Source: Nocardia africana NBRC 100379 | GTDB lineage: Bacteria; Actinomycetota; Actinomycetes; Mycobacteriales; Mycobacteriaceae | Reading direction: 5' to 3' | Assembly (NCBI RefSeq): GCF_001612635.1 | Contig: NZ_BDAV01000005.1 | Coordinates: forward strand, 248,001 to 312,000 | Length of the DNA stretch: 64,000 bases | Shown here: piece after piece, positions 28,188-37,326 of the stretch | How the letters are laid out: the number at the start of each line of letters is the position of its first letter | Position numbering within the stretch: the stretch's first letter is position 1 | Translations under genes and position numbers: made by a program | Notes under the pieces: model-generated | Told to the model about the DNA's origin: nothing | Databases searched by the model: none | What the model saw: the letters and a program-made list of their open reading frames with translations, nothing else

Positions 28188-29473
28188 TGTCGCGGCGCCG
28201 CCCGGCGGACGGCAGGATGGCTCGGGTGCTGCGTAGTTTTCAGGTGACCAATCACCGATCCCTGGCCGAACCACAGGAACTCCGCCTGGTGTCGAGCCGG
28301 GCGGGAGCGCTGCCCGCTCCCGTCACCGCCGTCCACGGCGCGGCGGCGAGCGGGAAATCCGGTCTCGTCGACGCACTGGCCCACATGCGCGACGCGGTCC
28401 TGCATTCGGTGACCGGGTGGGATCCCTACGCCGGGCCGGTGCGCACACCGCATCTCGGATTCGCCGACCGGCCTTCGGAATTCGTTGCCACCTTCGTCGC
28501 CGAGGGCACCCCCTACACCTACGGGTTCCGCCTCGACAACGCCGATGTCACCGCAGAATGGCTGCATACGCATCCACACAACCGCAAACGCATCATCTTC
28601 GAGCGCGAGGGCGAGCAGATCCGGATCGGGCCGATGTTCGAACCGGTGCGTTTCGGCATCACCGCCCTGGTGCCGCTGGTGCGGCCGAATGCGCTGCTGC
28701 TCAGCCTGACCGGGCAGATGTACGCCGAGGCGCTGGTGCCCGCCTACCGCTGGTTCTCCGCCCAGCTCGACGTCCAGCGCGGGCCGGCCGACCCGCACAG
28801 CATCGCCGAGCGCCTCGGCGGCCACATCTCCCGCTCCGCCGACAACGCCGCGCGGCTGCTGATGCTGCTGCGCTCGGCCGAACTGGGCATCGAGGATCTG
28901 CTCCTGGCCGAGAACGATCCGATGTACGCGGACTACCTGCGCGACATCGACGGCGAAATCGCCGGTATGGCCAAGGAATTGGACGCGTGTGCGGCCTCGC
29001 CCGCGCACGCCCAGCAGGTGCGGGAAACCCTCGGCGTGGAACCCGTCGCCCTCGAGCGCGAACTGAGCAATCTGCGCGCGGCCCGCGACACTCTCTACGC
29101 GCGGATGGTCGCCCGCCGCGGGGTCGGGCTCGGAGTGGTCCACGCGGGCATCGACGCCGCCTTCGACATCGCCGACGAATCCACCGCCACGCTGGCCCTG
29201 CTGCGCCTGCTGCCGACCGTGCTCGACGCGCTCGACACCGGCCGGGTGCTGGCGGTCGACGATATCGACACCCACCTCACCGGGGACACCGCCGACCGGC
29301 TGATCCAGCTGTTCCAGAATCCGGAGACCAACTCCCGGGGCGCGCAGCTGATCTTCACCACTCGCAACCGCACGCTCATCGACCGCGGCAACGGGCGATC
29401 GCAGTCCCGGCGCACCCGAGTGTGGCAGGTGCGCCGGACCGCGACCGGCACCAGTGAGCTCGGCGCCGGCTGA
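28187..29473 (+). CDS. AAA-type ATPase (AAA_15/OLD-like), unknown role
   Basis: This 428-aa P-loop protein begins FQVTNHRSLAEPQELRLV, as RecF/OLD-like ATPases do, followed by Walker A GAAASGKSGL. A Walker B-like strand (RVLAVDDIDTHLT) and RGAQLIFTTRNRTLI lie near the end. The middle is helical and includes a Leu/Glu/Arg-rich stretch. The Walker B carries Asp (DDID) where Glu is common. Proteins of this group occur in defence or DNA-repair modules, usually with a nuclease, but none is adjacent. ATG 28187 touches the previous stop. ATG 28217 is an alternative. Confidence 0.8.
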   Translation: MSRRRPADGRMARVLRSFQVTNHRSLAEPQELRLVSSRAGALPAPVTAVHGAAASGKSGLVDALAHMRDAVLHSVTGWDPYAGPVRTPHLGFADRPSEFVATFVAEGTPYTYGFRLDNADVTAEWLHTHPHNRKRIIFEREGEQIRIGPMFEPVRFGITALVPLVRPNALLLSLTGQMYAEALVPAYRWFSAQLDVQRGPADPHSIAERLGGHISRSADNAARLLMLLRSAELGIEDLLLAENDPMYADYLRDIDGEIAGMAKELDACAASPAHAQQVRETLGVEPVALERELSNLRAARDTLYARMVARRGVGLGVVHAGIDAAFDIADESTATLALLRLLPTVLDALDTGRVLAVDDIDTHLTGDTADRLIQLFQNPETNSRGAQLIFTTRNRTLIDRGNGRSQSRRTRVWQVRRTATGTSELGAG

Positions 29474-29487
29474 TCTCGCCGGAGCGC

Positions 29488-29510
29488 CCCGGTGACGGCG
29501 GCGCACCGGG
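29488..29510 (+). terminator. Hairpin after the AAA ATPase gene
   Basis: CCCGGTG (29488-29494) and CACCGGG (29504-29510) form a 7-bp GC-rich stem with a 9-nt loop, 14 nt after the stop codon. There is no T-tract. It probably ends the cupredoxin-phosphoesterase-ATPase transcript. Confidence 0.45.
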
Positions 29511-29528
29511 CTGTCCCGTTTGTCCGCC

Positions 29529-29534
29529 TAGCAT
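29529..29534 (+). promoter_or_regulatory. Candidate -10 hexamer (TAGCAT)
   Basis: TAGCAT ends 6 nt before the ATG at 29541, so transcription would begin close to the start codon. A GGAGG string lies between the two and would hardly be transcribed if the -10 is real. Confidence 0.35.
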
Positions 29535-29540
29535 GGAGGC

Positions 29541-29894
29541 ATGCTGCTGCAGATCGTGTTCATCGTGTTGATCGCCGGCGCTCTCATCGCGCTGCTGATG
29601 AACTTTCGCGGGCGGGGTCGTTTCGGTGGCTTCCAGCGCGGCGCGCAGGAGGCCGGGACGCTCCGGATTACCGGAGTGAGCCCGCGCCCGGCCGCGCAGG
29701 GCGAGCAGTTCGTGACGATCACCGGCACGATTTCCGGGCCGAGCGTAGCGGCCGAGACCGTGTACGGGCGCTTCGCCTGGGACGTCAATCAGTGGCCGTT
29801 CCCCGGTGAAGACCTCCCGGTCGTCTACCCGCCGGGTAAGCCTCAGCACTGGCAGATCGGTCATCCGAACCCGGGGCCGTCCGCTGGATTGTGA
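29541..29894 (+). CDS. Single-pass membrane protein of unknown function, 117 aa
   Basis: An N-terminal transmembrane helix (MLLQIVFIVLIAGALIALLM) is followed by a basic stop-transfer patch and about 80 residues that look like a small beta-rich domain (TGVSPRPAAQGEQFVTITGTISGP; YGRFAWDVNQWP). The composition is coding-like and the ATG has a GGAGG nearby. I do not recognise the family. It lies alone between the ATPase operon and the convergent MetE-like gene. Confidence 0.7.
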   Translation: MLLQIVFIVLIAGALIALLMNFRGRGRFGGFQRGAQEAGTLRITGVSPRPAAQGEQFVTITGTISGPSVAAETVYGRFAWDVNQWPFPGEDLPVVYPPGKPQHWQIGHPNPGPSAGL

Positions 29895-30004
29895 TCCCGG
29901 CGCCGGTCTCGCGGTATCCCGGAGCGACCGCCGCTTTCCGGACACGCCCGCCGTCGGCGGTGCGTCGGGATCGTCCGCGGCTCATCGCGCCGTACCGATG
30001 CGTC

Positions 30005-31057
30005 CTATTCGAAGGTGAGCGAGTCCGGGTCGTCGGCGTAGGCGCGGGCCACGTCGGACGACAGATCGAGGGCGCGCCGTGCCCATGCCGGCGCAGCGGT
30101 GCCCAGCCCACACGCGGGGGTGACCAGGATGCGATCGGTGAGTGTGCGGCGCGGGAAGCCGAGGCGGTCGACCAGGCGCACGCCCGGTTCGGCAAGCTGC
30201 CGCCAGGTGGGCGGGGTGGCCGGGGCCCTCGTCGGGACCAGGCCCAGAGCGAGGAATTTGCCGGCGTCGAGTAGTTCACCGACGGCGTCGAGATTGCCGG
30301 TAGCGACGGCCGCCATATCGAAACCGACTGCGGCAGCGGCACTTGCGCGCAGAAACGACAGTGGCGGCGCATCGGCGCAGCTGTGGATCAACACCGGGCC
30401 GGACTGTGCGGTGACGACCGTGTCGAGGATGTGCAGCGCCTCGGGCTCGGGAACCGCACGCACGGTGTTCAGCACGCTCGCGCCACGCAGACTGCCCTCC
30501 AGCACGGCTCCCAGCGACGGTTCGTCCAGTTGCACGACCACCTCGGCGCCCAATCGTTTGGCCACCTCGGCGGCATGATCGGACAGCCCCTCGGCCAGTG
30601 ATTCCGAAAGGTCGCGCACGGCACCGGAATCGGTGAGCACGCGATGACCGTTCGCCAGTTCGACCTGTGCGGCGAGGGTCAGCGGTCCGGCCGACTGGAC
30701 CTTGAGGGTGCGGCCGGTGCCGGTGAGACCTGCCGTCTCCCAGGCTTCTTCGAGCGCGTCGAGATCGGTGCGAAGCAGATCGTGAGCGCGGCGCGCGGTC
30801 GCTCCGGGGCGGGCGCTCATTCGGTATCCGCGGGTGGTGGTGTCGAACTGCATATCGACCAGCAGCGCCGAGGCGCGCCCGAGCATATCGGAACCCGCTC
30901 CGCGGGCGGGCAATTCGGGGAGATGGGCGAGTTCGGGCAGCTCGCCCACAACGGTGGCGGCGGCCTCACGAGGGTCGGCGCCCGGCCAGGAGCCGACACC
31001 CGTGGCGATACCTCCCCGCAGGCGCGGCCGCGCGTCGGATCGCTTCTCGCTCGTCAT
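30005..31057 (-). CDS. MetE-like (vitamin-B12-independent methionine synthase family) protein
   Basis: This protein of about 350 aa resembles the C-terminal catalytic barrel of cobalamin-independent methionine synthase, as does mycobacterial Rv3015c in the same neighbourhood. Visible are ATGVGSWPG at the start, VVVQLDEPSLGAV, PVLIHSCADAP (metal-ligand His and Cys) and the final ILVTPACGLGTAAP with the conserved Cys. The N-terminal half of full MetE is absent, so it cannot be assumed to make methionine. ATG 31057 is chosen at the start of similarity. The 5' neighbours mnmA and iscS are on the same strand. Confidence 0.85.
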   Translation of the reverse strand: MTSEKRSDARPRLRGGIATGVGSWPGADPREAAATVVGELPELAHLPELPARGAGSDMLGRASALLVDMQFDTTTRGYRMSARPGATARRAHDLLRTDLDALEEAWETAGLTGTGRTLKVQSAGPLTLAAQVELANGHRVLTDSGAVRDLSESLAEGLSDHAAEVAKRLGAEVVVQLDEPSLGAVLEGSLRGASVLNTVRAVPEPEALHILDTVVTAQSGPVLIHSCADAPPLSFLRASAAAAVGFDMAAVATGNLDAVGELLDAGKFLALGLVPTRAPATPPTWRQLAEPGVRLVDRLGFPRRTLTDRILVTPACGLGTAAPAWARRALDLSSDVARAYADDPDSLTFE

Positions 31058-31191
31058 CTTCCACCCATCTCGATCACCGCGCCGGACGTCCGCGGCCACC
31101 CGGAGTCACGCACGGCGCAACCGTATCCGAGCGTGCACGCGAAGTCGGCAGTACTCCCCGAAGTCGTCCCCGATCCGGACGACGCCCACGC

Positions 31192-32304
31192 TCACCGCGC
31201 GGAATCCGCGGCCAGTTCCCCGACGCGCTCACGGCCGGTACCGCTGATGGTTCCGCTGCCGATCACGCGGTCACCCAGCGGATCCGGCAGATAGGCCACC
31301 ACGGCCTGCCCGCGCGCCACCCCGGTCAGGGGCTCGCGCAGCCGCGCGATCAGCCCGCCGTCGACCGCCTCCACGACGGCCGGGGCGATCCCGCCGTGCG
31401 CACGCACCTGGACGACGCAGTCGAAGGGTCCGGACGGCACCTCGCCGGACGTCCACACGGCCCGGTCCGCCCGCACGGTCCACACGTTCAGATCTTCGGC
31501 GGGACCGACGTGAACGGTGCCGGAGTCCGGATCGATCTCGGTGACGTAGCGGGGGCGGCCGTCCGCGGCGGGGCCGGGCAGCCCGAGCCCCTTGCGCTGC
31601 CCGATCGTGAATCCGTGCACGCCTTCGTGATCGGCCAGCTTGCGGCCGTCGCTGTCGACGATGGCGCCGGGGCGCACGCCGATCGAGGCACCGAGGAACG
31701 CGCGGGTGTCACCGGAGGGGATGAAGCAGATGTCGTGGGAGTCGGGCTTGTTCGCCACGGCGAGACCGCGCTCGGCGGCCTCTTCGCGGATGCGCGGCTT
31801 CGGGGTGTCACCCACCGGGAACATCGCCCGCGACAGCTGGTCGGCGGTGAGCACGGCCAGCACGTAGGACTGGTCCTTGTCGGCGTCGACGGCGCGGCGC
31901 AGCACACCGTCGGACAACTGCGCGTAGTGACCGGTTACCACGGCATCGAATCCGAGCGCGGCGGCACGGTCGGCCAGAGCCGAGAACTTGATCTTCTCGT
32001 TGCAGCGCAGGCACGGATTCGGCGTCTCACCGGCCGCGTAGGCGGCGACGAAGTCGTCGATCACATCCTCTTTGAAGCGGTCGGCGAAATCCCAGACGTA
32101 GAACGGGATTCCGAGCACATCAGCGGCGCGGCGGGCATCGCCGGCGTCCTCCTTGGAACAGCAGCCCCGCGACCCCGTGCGCAGCGTTCCGGGGGTGGCC
32201 GACAGGGCCAGATGCACGCCGACCACCTCGTGGCCGGCGTCGACCGCACGCGCGGCGGCCACGGCGGAATCGACGCCGCCGCTCATCGCTGCCAGCACTC
32301 TCAT
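31192..32304 (-). CDS. mnmA: tRNA-specific 2-thiouridylase
   Basis: MnmA inserts sulfur at uridine 34 of tRNA(Lys, Glu, Gln) using persulfide sulfur from a cysteine desulfurase. The 370-aa protein has the PP-loop [10 protein letters not shown], the first catalytic Cys in [12 protein letters not shown], the second in [10 protein letters not shown], and the family string [15 protein letters not shown] 32304 has GGAGG 6 nt upstream and overlaps the iscS stop by 4 nt, which links it to its sulfur donor. Confidence 0.97.
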   Translation of the reverse strand: MRVLAAMSGGVDSAVAAARAVDAGHEVVGVHLALSATPGTLRTGSRGCCSKEDAGDARRAADVLGIPFYVWDFADRFKEDVIDDFVAAYAAGETPNPCLRCNEKIKFSALADRAAALGFDAVVTGHYAQLSDGVLRRAVDADKDQSYVLAVLTADQLSRAMFPVGDTPKPRIREEAAERGLAVANKPDSHDICFIPSGDTRAFLGASIGVRPGAIVDSDGRKLADHEGVHGFTIGQRKGLGLPGPAADGRPRYVTEIDPDSGTVHVGPAEDLNVWTVRADRAVWTSGEVPSGPFDCVVQVRAHGGIAPAVVEAVDGGLIARLREPLTGVARGQAVVAYLPDPLGDRVIGSGTISGTGRERVGELAADSAR

Positions 32305-33530
32305 CGCGTACCTCCTTTCGCACCGGCCAGTCCGGCCGCTTCGGCCCGTTCCACCACCGATGGCAGAACTTCCAGCACCCTGTCGATCTCGGCCCCGGTC
32401 GTGGTGTGGCCGAGTGAGAACCGCAGGGAACCGCGCGCCCGGCGCGGTTCCACCCCCATCGCGAGCAGGACATGGCTCGGCGCGGCCACCCCGGCGTTGC
32501 ACGCCGACCCGGTGGAGCATTCGATCCCGGCGGCGTCGAGCAGCATCAGCAGGGAATCGCCCTCGCAGCCGGGGAAGGTGAAGTGGACATTTCCGGGCAG
32601 GCGTCGGTCACCGGTCGCGCCGTTGAGGACGGCGCCGGGAACCGCCTCCCGCACACCGGCGATCAGGCGATCGCGCAGGTCGATCAATTCCGCTGTGCGC
32701 GCGGGCATTTCCCTTACGGTCTCCCGCAGCGCCGCGGCGATTCCGGCCGCGGCCGGCACATCGGAGGTGCCCGATCGCAGGTCGCGCTCGTGGCCGCCGC
32801 CGTGCAGCAGCGGGACGCAGCCCACCTGCCGGCCCAGCAGCAGGACGCCGCATCCGTGTGGACCGCCGACCTTGTGCCCGGCGAAACTGGCCGCGGCCAG
32901 CCCGCTCGACGCGAAGTCGATGGGCAGCTGGGCGGCGGCCTGTACCGCGTCGCTGTGCATCGGAATGTCGAATTCCTGTGCGACGGAGGCCAATTCGAGG
33001 ATCGGCTCGATCGTGCCGACCTCGTTGTTGGCCCACATCACGCTGACCAGGGCGATGTCGTCGGCGTGCATCGACAGCGCTTCGCGCAGCGTCCCCGGCG
33101 AGACGATGCCATCGGCGTCGACGTCGAGCAGGGTGACCTGCGCGCCCTCGTGCTGCTGCAGCCAGTCCACCGCGTCGAGCACCGCATGGTGTTCGACCGA
33201 ACTCACCAGGATGCGGGTGCGGCCCGGATCGGCGTCGCGACGGGCCCAGTAGATACCCTTGACCGCGAGATTGTCACTTTCGGTACCGCCCGAGGTGAAG
33301 ATCACCTCCGAGGGACGGGCCCCGAGGTCGGCGGCGACGGATTCGCGCGCCTCCTCCAGCAATCGTCGCGCGGTGCGGCCGGAGCCGTGCAGGGACGAGG
33401 CATTACCGACCGTGCCGAGCACAGCCGTCATCGCCTCGACGGCGGCCGGGAACATGGGTGTCGTGGCCGCGTGATCGAGGTAGACCGTCTTGGGCGCCGC
33501 TGCGACCGGACCCGGGAAAGCCGACATCAT
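32301..33530 (-). CDS. iscS: Cysteine desulfurase, NifS/IscS family
   Basis: This PLP enzyme of 409 aa removes sulfur from cysteine for tRNA thiolation and Fe-S cluster assembly. It shows YLDHAATTP near the start, the PLP lysine K220 in [10 protein letters not shown], the HHAVLDA segment and the catalytic-Cys loop [10 protein letters not shown] (C344). Two adjacent ATGs (33530, 33527) could start it. It is the first gene of the minus-strand run iscS-mnmA, matching the mycobacterial order. The ECF locus downstream includes a Fe-S protein but is not on the same strand. Confidence 0.96.
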   Translation of the reverse strand: MMSAFPGPVAAAPKTVYLDHAATTPMFPAAVEAMTAVLGTVGNASSLHGSGRTARRLLEEARESVAADLGARPSEVIFTSGGTESDNLAVKGIYWARRDADPGRTRILVSSVEHHAVLDAVDWLQQHEGAQVTLLDVDADGIVSPGTLREALSMHADDIALVSVMWANNEVGTIEPILELASVAQEFDIPMHSDAVQAAAQLPIDFASSGLAAASFAGHKVGGPHGCGVLLLGRQVGCVPLLHGGGHERDLRSGTSDVPAAAGIAAALRETVREMPARTAELIDLRDRLIAGVREAVPGAVLNGATGDRRLPGNVHFTFPGCEGDSLLMLLDAAGIECSTGSACNAGVAAPSHVLLAMGVEPRRARGSLRFSLGHTTTGAEIDRVLEVLPSVVERAEAAGLAGAKGGTR

Positions 33531-34037
33531 GACCGATCCAGCCTATCCCACCGTTGACCTGCACACCTTGGGGGTATCCTTCCGCTTTCCGCGCACCACC
33601 TACGCTTCACCCCCATCGGCAACCCGGCGGCCCTCCCCGGATATTCCCGATCGCCGCCGGAGATTCCCGGCGGCCGCGATTTTCCGGCGTACAAATCCGA
33701 CCGCCGAGAAGCAAGCATGTGCTCGATATTTGCTGAAGCCGGAAAAGTTCGCTCGCCGCGAATCCCCGATTTGAGCTCGAACCAACACTACCATTCGAAA
33801 ACGACTGGATAACAGGTTCTTTCGGGCCACCGACCAGCGCGCGGGAAGTTTGCGGATAACGGCTTTTCTGACTAGGCTGCGTCGCAGAACGATCACCACG
33901 GCGCGGCGCGGATGGCGCTCGAGCGGGGGCGATTCCGATATTTCCCGCCGTGGGTGCGCTGGGGGTTATTCGCAGACATATGACGGCTGAGCCCGGTATG
34001 CGGCAGATCGTGTCCGGGCTGTGAGGTGAGGAGAACG
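33531..34037. other. Intergenic region of about 500 bp, no gene seen
   Basis: This stretch is visibly less GC-rich than its neighbours and its reading frames on both strands lack coding-like codon use (they are rich in Arg/Ser and rare codons). It holds the iscS promoter at one end and the ribosome site (GAGGAG) of a small gene at the other. Apart from that I see no repeat, hairpin or RNA I can support. Confidence 0.5.
33540..33545 (-). promoter_or_regulatory. Candidate -10 hexamer (TAGGCT) for iscS
   Basis: Read on the minus strand, TAGGCT ends 9 nt before the iscS ATG. This would give a very short or absent leader. No clear -35 was found. Confidence 0.35.
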
Positions 34038-34427
34038 GTGAGCGGCAAACTGATCACGGCAACTCCGTCGGCGGCCCTGCTGGTCGAGGAGATCGTCGAT
34101 CGCTACGGCTCGGTCGAGCAGTTCTGCAACCAACTGCGTCGGGACCTGGACGACCCGACCGTGCAACTGCCGCGCCTGACCCATCTGCTGCCGCCGGACA
34201 GCCCCCATTCCCCACATCTCGCCTGGTCGCAGGCTCCGTGCACGGGACCGGCACGCGAAACCGATGCGACGCCGTCCGGCGGCCACGGCGATGCCGTGGC
34301 GGCCCCCGGCCCGGGCCCGGCCTCGGCGGCCGAACCCGGTCCGCCCGCGCCCTCGCGAGCCGATCCCATGACCCCCGACGCGCAGGTGCGCCGCAGCCTG
34401 TGGCACCGCCTGCTGTCCTGGTGGTGA
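34038..34427 (+). CDS. Hypothetical protein, 129 aa
   Basis: This small protein has a helical acidic N-terminal part (SAALLVEEIVDRYGSVEQFCNQLRRDLDD), a long Pro/Ala/Gly-rich low-complexity middle and a basic-aromatic tail (RRSLWHRLLSWW) that could bind a membrane surface. GTG 34038 is chosen because of GAGGAG at 34028-34033. I do not recognise it. The N-terminal third looks coding, while the middle is less certain. Confidence 0.55.
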   Translation: MSGKLITATPSAALLVEEIVDRYGSVEQFCNQLRRDLDDPTVQLPRLTHLLPPDSPHSPHLAWSQAPCTGPARETDATPSGGHGDAVAAPGPGPASAAEPGPPAPSRADPMTPDAQVRRSLWHRLLSWW

Positions 34428-34619
34428 TTCGTCTCGGCGCCCGGTGAGAGCGGCGCGGCGCCGACCCCCACCGCTCCCCGGGCGCGCCGTCGCGCCGCGG
34501 CATCCCCCGCTGACGATCGCATCGGTGGTGCGCGTGTTGCGCGATGCCTTCTGCCACAACGCCTTCGGAGCCGAACAGTGCGGGTTCGCGCACGCCGGTC
34601 ACGTGCCGGCGCCCCGATC

Positions 34620-35169
34620 TCCTCCGTCCCCGGCCCCGCTCTGCAGCCGGTCCGGTGGACGCTCGATCTGTTCCGCGCGGTGCGGATGCGCCCCACGGCG
34701 ACCTCCGCGACGGTCGTCCGCGAAGGCCCCCGCCTCTGCCTGGTCGACGCGGTGCTGCGCCAGGACGGCCAACCGGCGGCGCGCGCGAGTGCGCTGTATC
34801 TGCGAGCGAGCGAGGCCCCGCCCGCGTGACGGTCCCCGAAAACGCCTCTGGCACTTCACCATTCCGGTGGTCGAGGGCGAGGAGCCGACCCCGTTCCAGT
34901 TCGCCGCCTCGGTCGCCGACGTCACGAATATGGTGTCCGATCTCGGCAGCGCGGGGCTGGAATACATCAATCCCGATGTCACGATGGCGATCACCCGCCT
35001 GCCGGCCGAGAGGGAAGTCGGCCTCGCCCTGACCGAACGCGTCGAACACCACGGCCTCGCCGTCGGCACCGCGGTCATGTTCGACCGCGACGGCGTCCTC
35101 GGCACCACCACCGTCTCCGCCATCGCCAACGCCCGCCGCGCCGTCCGCCTCGACCACGGACGCGACTGA
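34620..35169 (+). pseudogene. Broken acyl-CoA thioesterase-like (double hot-dog) gene
   Basis: Two pieces of a thioesterase-like protein lie in different frames. The N-terminal hot-dog piece (WTLDLFRAVRMRPTATSATV, then LVDAVLRQDGQPAARASALY) ends at a stop at 34829. The C-terminal piece (HFTIPVVEGEEPTPFQFA, INPDVTMAITRLP, ending near LDHGRD) is one frame off and runs to 35169. The start of the first domain and the usual linker between domains appear to be missing as well. Intact relatives have about 260-280 aa. The remnants keep good codon bias, so the inactivation looks recent, or a sequencing error could be involved. Confidence 0.7.
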
Positions 35170-35204
35170 GCACGACCGCTTCCGCCAACAGGACGCCGAC
35201 CTGA

Positions 35205-36107
35205 TCAACTCTCGGGTGTGGGGCCGGTGAGGACCGCCTGCGCGATCTTGCGGAGGGCGGCGACGAGGCGACGGCGGTCGTCGGTGCGGGTGGCCAGGAC
35301 TACGTGGGCCGGATCGACATCGGCGAGGGGGACGGCGGTGAGGTCCGGGCGCAGGGAGTGGATCCGGAAGCCGGCGGCGATGGCGATGGCCTCGCCGGCG
35401 GCGATGATCTCGAGTTTGTCCTCCATCGCATCGATGATCGGTCCGTCGGGGGCGGGACGGCCGTCGGGGCGAGGGTCGATGCGCCAGTAGGCATTCCAGG
35501 CCGGATCGGAATCGCGGAGGCGGGGCAGCGGTTCGTCGGCGATGTCGTCGAGGGTGACCGATTCCTTGCCTGCGAGCCGGTGGGAGACCGGCAGGATCAC
35601 CACCCGCGGCTCGTCGTAGAGAACGGTGACGTGCAGGCGGTCGGTGGGAAAGGGCAGCCGGGTGACCAGTGCGTCCACGCGATGTCCCAGCAGCGCGGCG
35701 GGGACGTCGTTCCAGGGCACGTGCTGGGCGCGCACCTCGGCATCGGGATGCCGGCGGCGCAGTTCCCGGACCGCGGGGGTGACGATCAGCCCGCTGGTGT
35801 AGCCGATCGCCACGCGACCGGGCTGGGCGGCGGCGCGGGTCTCGGCGACCGCCGCGGCCGCCGCACGCAGGAGCGCGTGGGCCTGCGGCAAGAACACCTC
35901 CCCGGCCTCGGTGAGCCGGCTGCCCTGCGGCGTCCGGTCCAGCAGGCGAGCACCGAGTTGCTGTTCCAGCCGGTGGATCTGACGGCTCAGCGACGGCTGG
36001 GTGACGTGCAGCGCCGCGGCCGCGCGACCGAAGTGCCGATGGTCGGCGACCACGGTGAAACAGTGCACCAGCCGTAGATCGAGGTCCACGGGTGACGTCT
36101 CGGACAT
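35205..36107 (-). CDS. LysR-family transcriptional regulator
   Basis: This 300-aa protein has the LysR winged helix at the N-terminus (LRLVHCFTVVADHRHFGRAA and ALHVTQPSLSRQIHRLEQQLG) and a periplasmic-binding-type effector domain from about residue 90 (VAIGYTSGLIVTPAVRELRRRHP). It starts 300 bp from, and divergent to, the damaged LLM oxidoreductase gene. A LysR-type T-N11-A dyad is present between them, which suggests that gene was its target. Confidence 0.92.
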   Translation of the reverse strand: MSETSPVDLDLRLVHCFTVVADHRHFGRAAAALHVTQPSLSRQIHRLEQQLGARLLDRTPQGSRLTEAGEVFLPQAHALLRAAAAAVAETRAAAQPGRVAIGYTSGLIVTPAVRELRRRHPDAEVRAQHVPWNDVPAALLGHRVDALVTRLPFPTDRLHVTVLYDEPRVVILPVSHRLAGKESVTLDDIADEPLPRLRDSDPAWNAYWRIDPRPDGRPAPDGPIIDAMEDKLEIIAAGEAIAIAAGFRIHSLRPDLTAVPLADVDPAHVVLATRTDDRRRLVAALRKIAQAVLTGPTPES

Positions 36108-36159
36108 GCCGCCAGCTTACTGGCCCCGGCCTGGCACTCGGTGGCCTCTACCTGGAGTG

Positions 36160-36174
36160 ATACGAAGAATGTAT
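36160..36174. promoter_or_regulatory. LysR-type T-N11-A dyad (ATAC-N7-GTAT)
   Basis: ATAC (36160-36163) and GTAT (36171-36174) form a short dyad that contains T-N11-A, the consensus shape of LysR binding sites. It lies 53 bp from the lysR start, in the divergent space toward the LLM gene. The dyad is short, so chance cannot be excluded. Confidence 0.45.
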
Positions 36175-36406
36175 TGCGTCAGGCGAAAGATTCATTGGCA
36201 GCGACGATGTCGCCGGTGCGAGAGTGAGTTACCGGCACAGACCGGCAGCAGAGCCTCTGGCTGCCCCCTTCGACGCCGCGCGACAGTGTGCGCGTCGTCG
36301 GCCGTGGCACCGGTTGCACCACCGGCCGCCGACGCAACTGTTCCCGTATTCGCCTTCAGCACAAGCCATTTCACCCGAGCTCAGCACATCCCAGGAGGAA
36401 CGGTCG

Positions 36407-37272
36407 ATGACAAGCAGCACCGTCGTGGAGGCCGCGCGCCGTCGGCGCAGGAGCAACGAAGCGCGGGCCGCCGGTTGGAGGAGGCCGGAATCCGGGCGGT
36501 ATGGACCAACGAGGTGATCGGCAAGGACGCGTTCGCGCACTTGGCCGTCCTCCTCGCCGCCACAGAACGGATGACGGCCGGAACGTGCGTGGCCAACATC
36601 TGGGCCCGGGCGCCGCAGACCGCGCACGGCGCCGCCGCCTACCTCGCCCAGGCATATCGGGGGCGCTTCGTCCTCGGCCTCGGCGTGGGATATCCGCAGC
36701 AGGCCGACAGCGTCGGCCGCGAGTTCGGCAGCCCGCTGACGACAATGCGGGACTACCTCACCGGGATGAACGAGCAAACCTGGCCGCCGGCACCCGAGGC
36801 GTCCTATCCCCGTATTCTCGCCGCGAACGGTCCGAAGATGCTGGCCCTGGCCGCCGAGATCGCCGATGGCGCCCTGCCCGCCGCGCTGCCCGCGGAACAC
36901 ACCGCGCGCGCCCGGAATACGCTCGGCTCCGGCAAACTGCTGGTGGTGGGTCAATCGGTCGTGGTCGACGATGATCCCGGGCGAGCCCGCGCGACCGCCC
37001 GCGAGGTGGTGCGGACGTGGGCCGCCCGGCCGTCGTTTCGCGCCACACTCGTCGAATTGGGCTATCCGGCAAGCGAAATCGACGACACCAGCGACCGGGT
37101 CGTGGACGCACTCGTCGCCCACGGCAGCCCGGAATCCATCACCGCCACGATCCGCGCCCAGCGGGACGCCGGGGCGGACCATGTGGTGCTGCTGCCGCCG
37201 ATCGGCACCGAATTCGCCTCCGGCATCGAACAGCTGGTGTCGATCGCGCCGGCACTGAACGAGATCGGCTGA
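36407..37272 (+). pseudogene. LLM-class (F420-type) oxidoreductase gene with 5' frameshift deletion
   Basis: The C-terminal 275 residues form a clear luciferase-like monooxygenase barrel: RRLEEAGIRAVWTNEVIG, GTCVANIWARAPQTAHGAAA, GRFVLGLGVGYPQQ and ILAANGPKMLALAAEIADG. The natural start, ATG 36407 with AGGAGG at 36393-36398, reads MTSSTVVEAARRR and then runs out of frame to a stop at 36517. The barrel frame joins just after this point (APSAQEQRSAGRR). The first beta-strand, about 20 residues in intact relatives, is missing, so a deletion that is not a multiple of three has destroyed the gene. Confidence 0.75.
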
Positions 37273-37314
37273 ACGCGCCACTCCGCCCTCCCCCGCCGGC
37301 GCAGGTCCCGGGCG

Positions 37315-37320
37315 TAGGGT
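37315..37320 (+). promoter_or_regulatory. Candidate -10 hexamer (TAGGGT) for the molbindin gene
   Basis: TAGGGT ends 6 nt before ATG 37327, and no ribosome site is present. This predicts a leaderless mRNA. Confidence 0.4.
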
Positions 37321-37326
37321 CGCCGC

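Noticed and set aside
33600..33899. Possible 99-aa gene on the minus strand in the iscS upstream region
   Set aside because: Codon use is unlike neighbouring genes, there is no ribosome site, and no recognisable motif is present.
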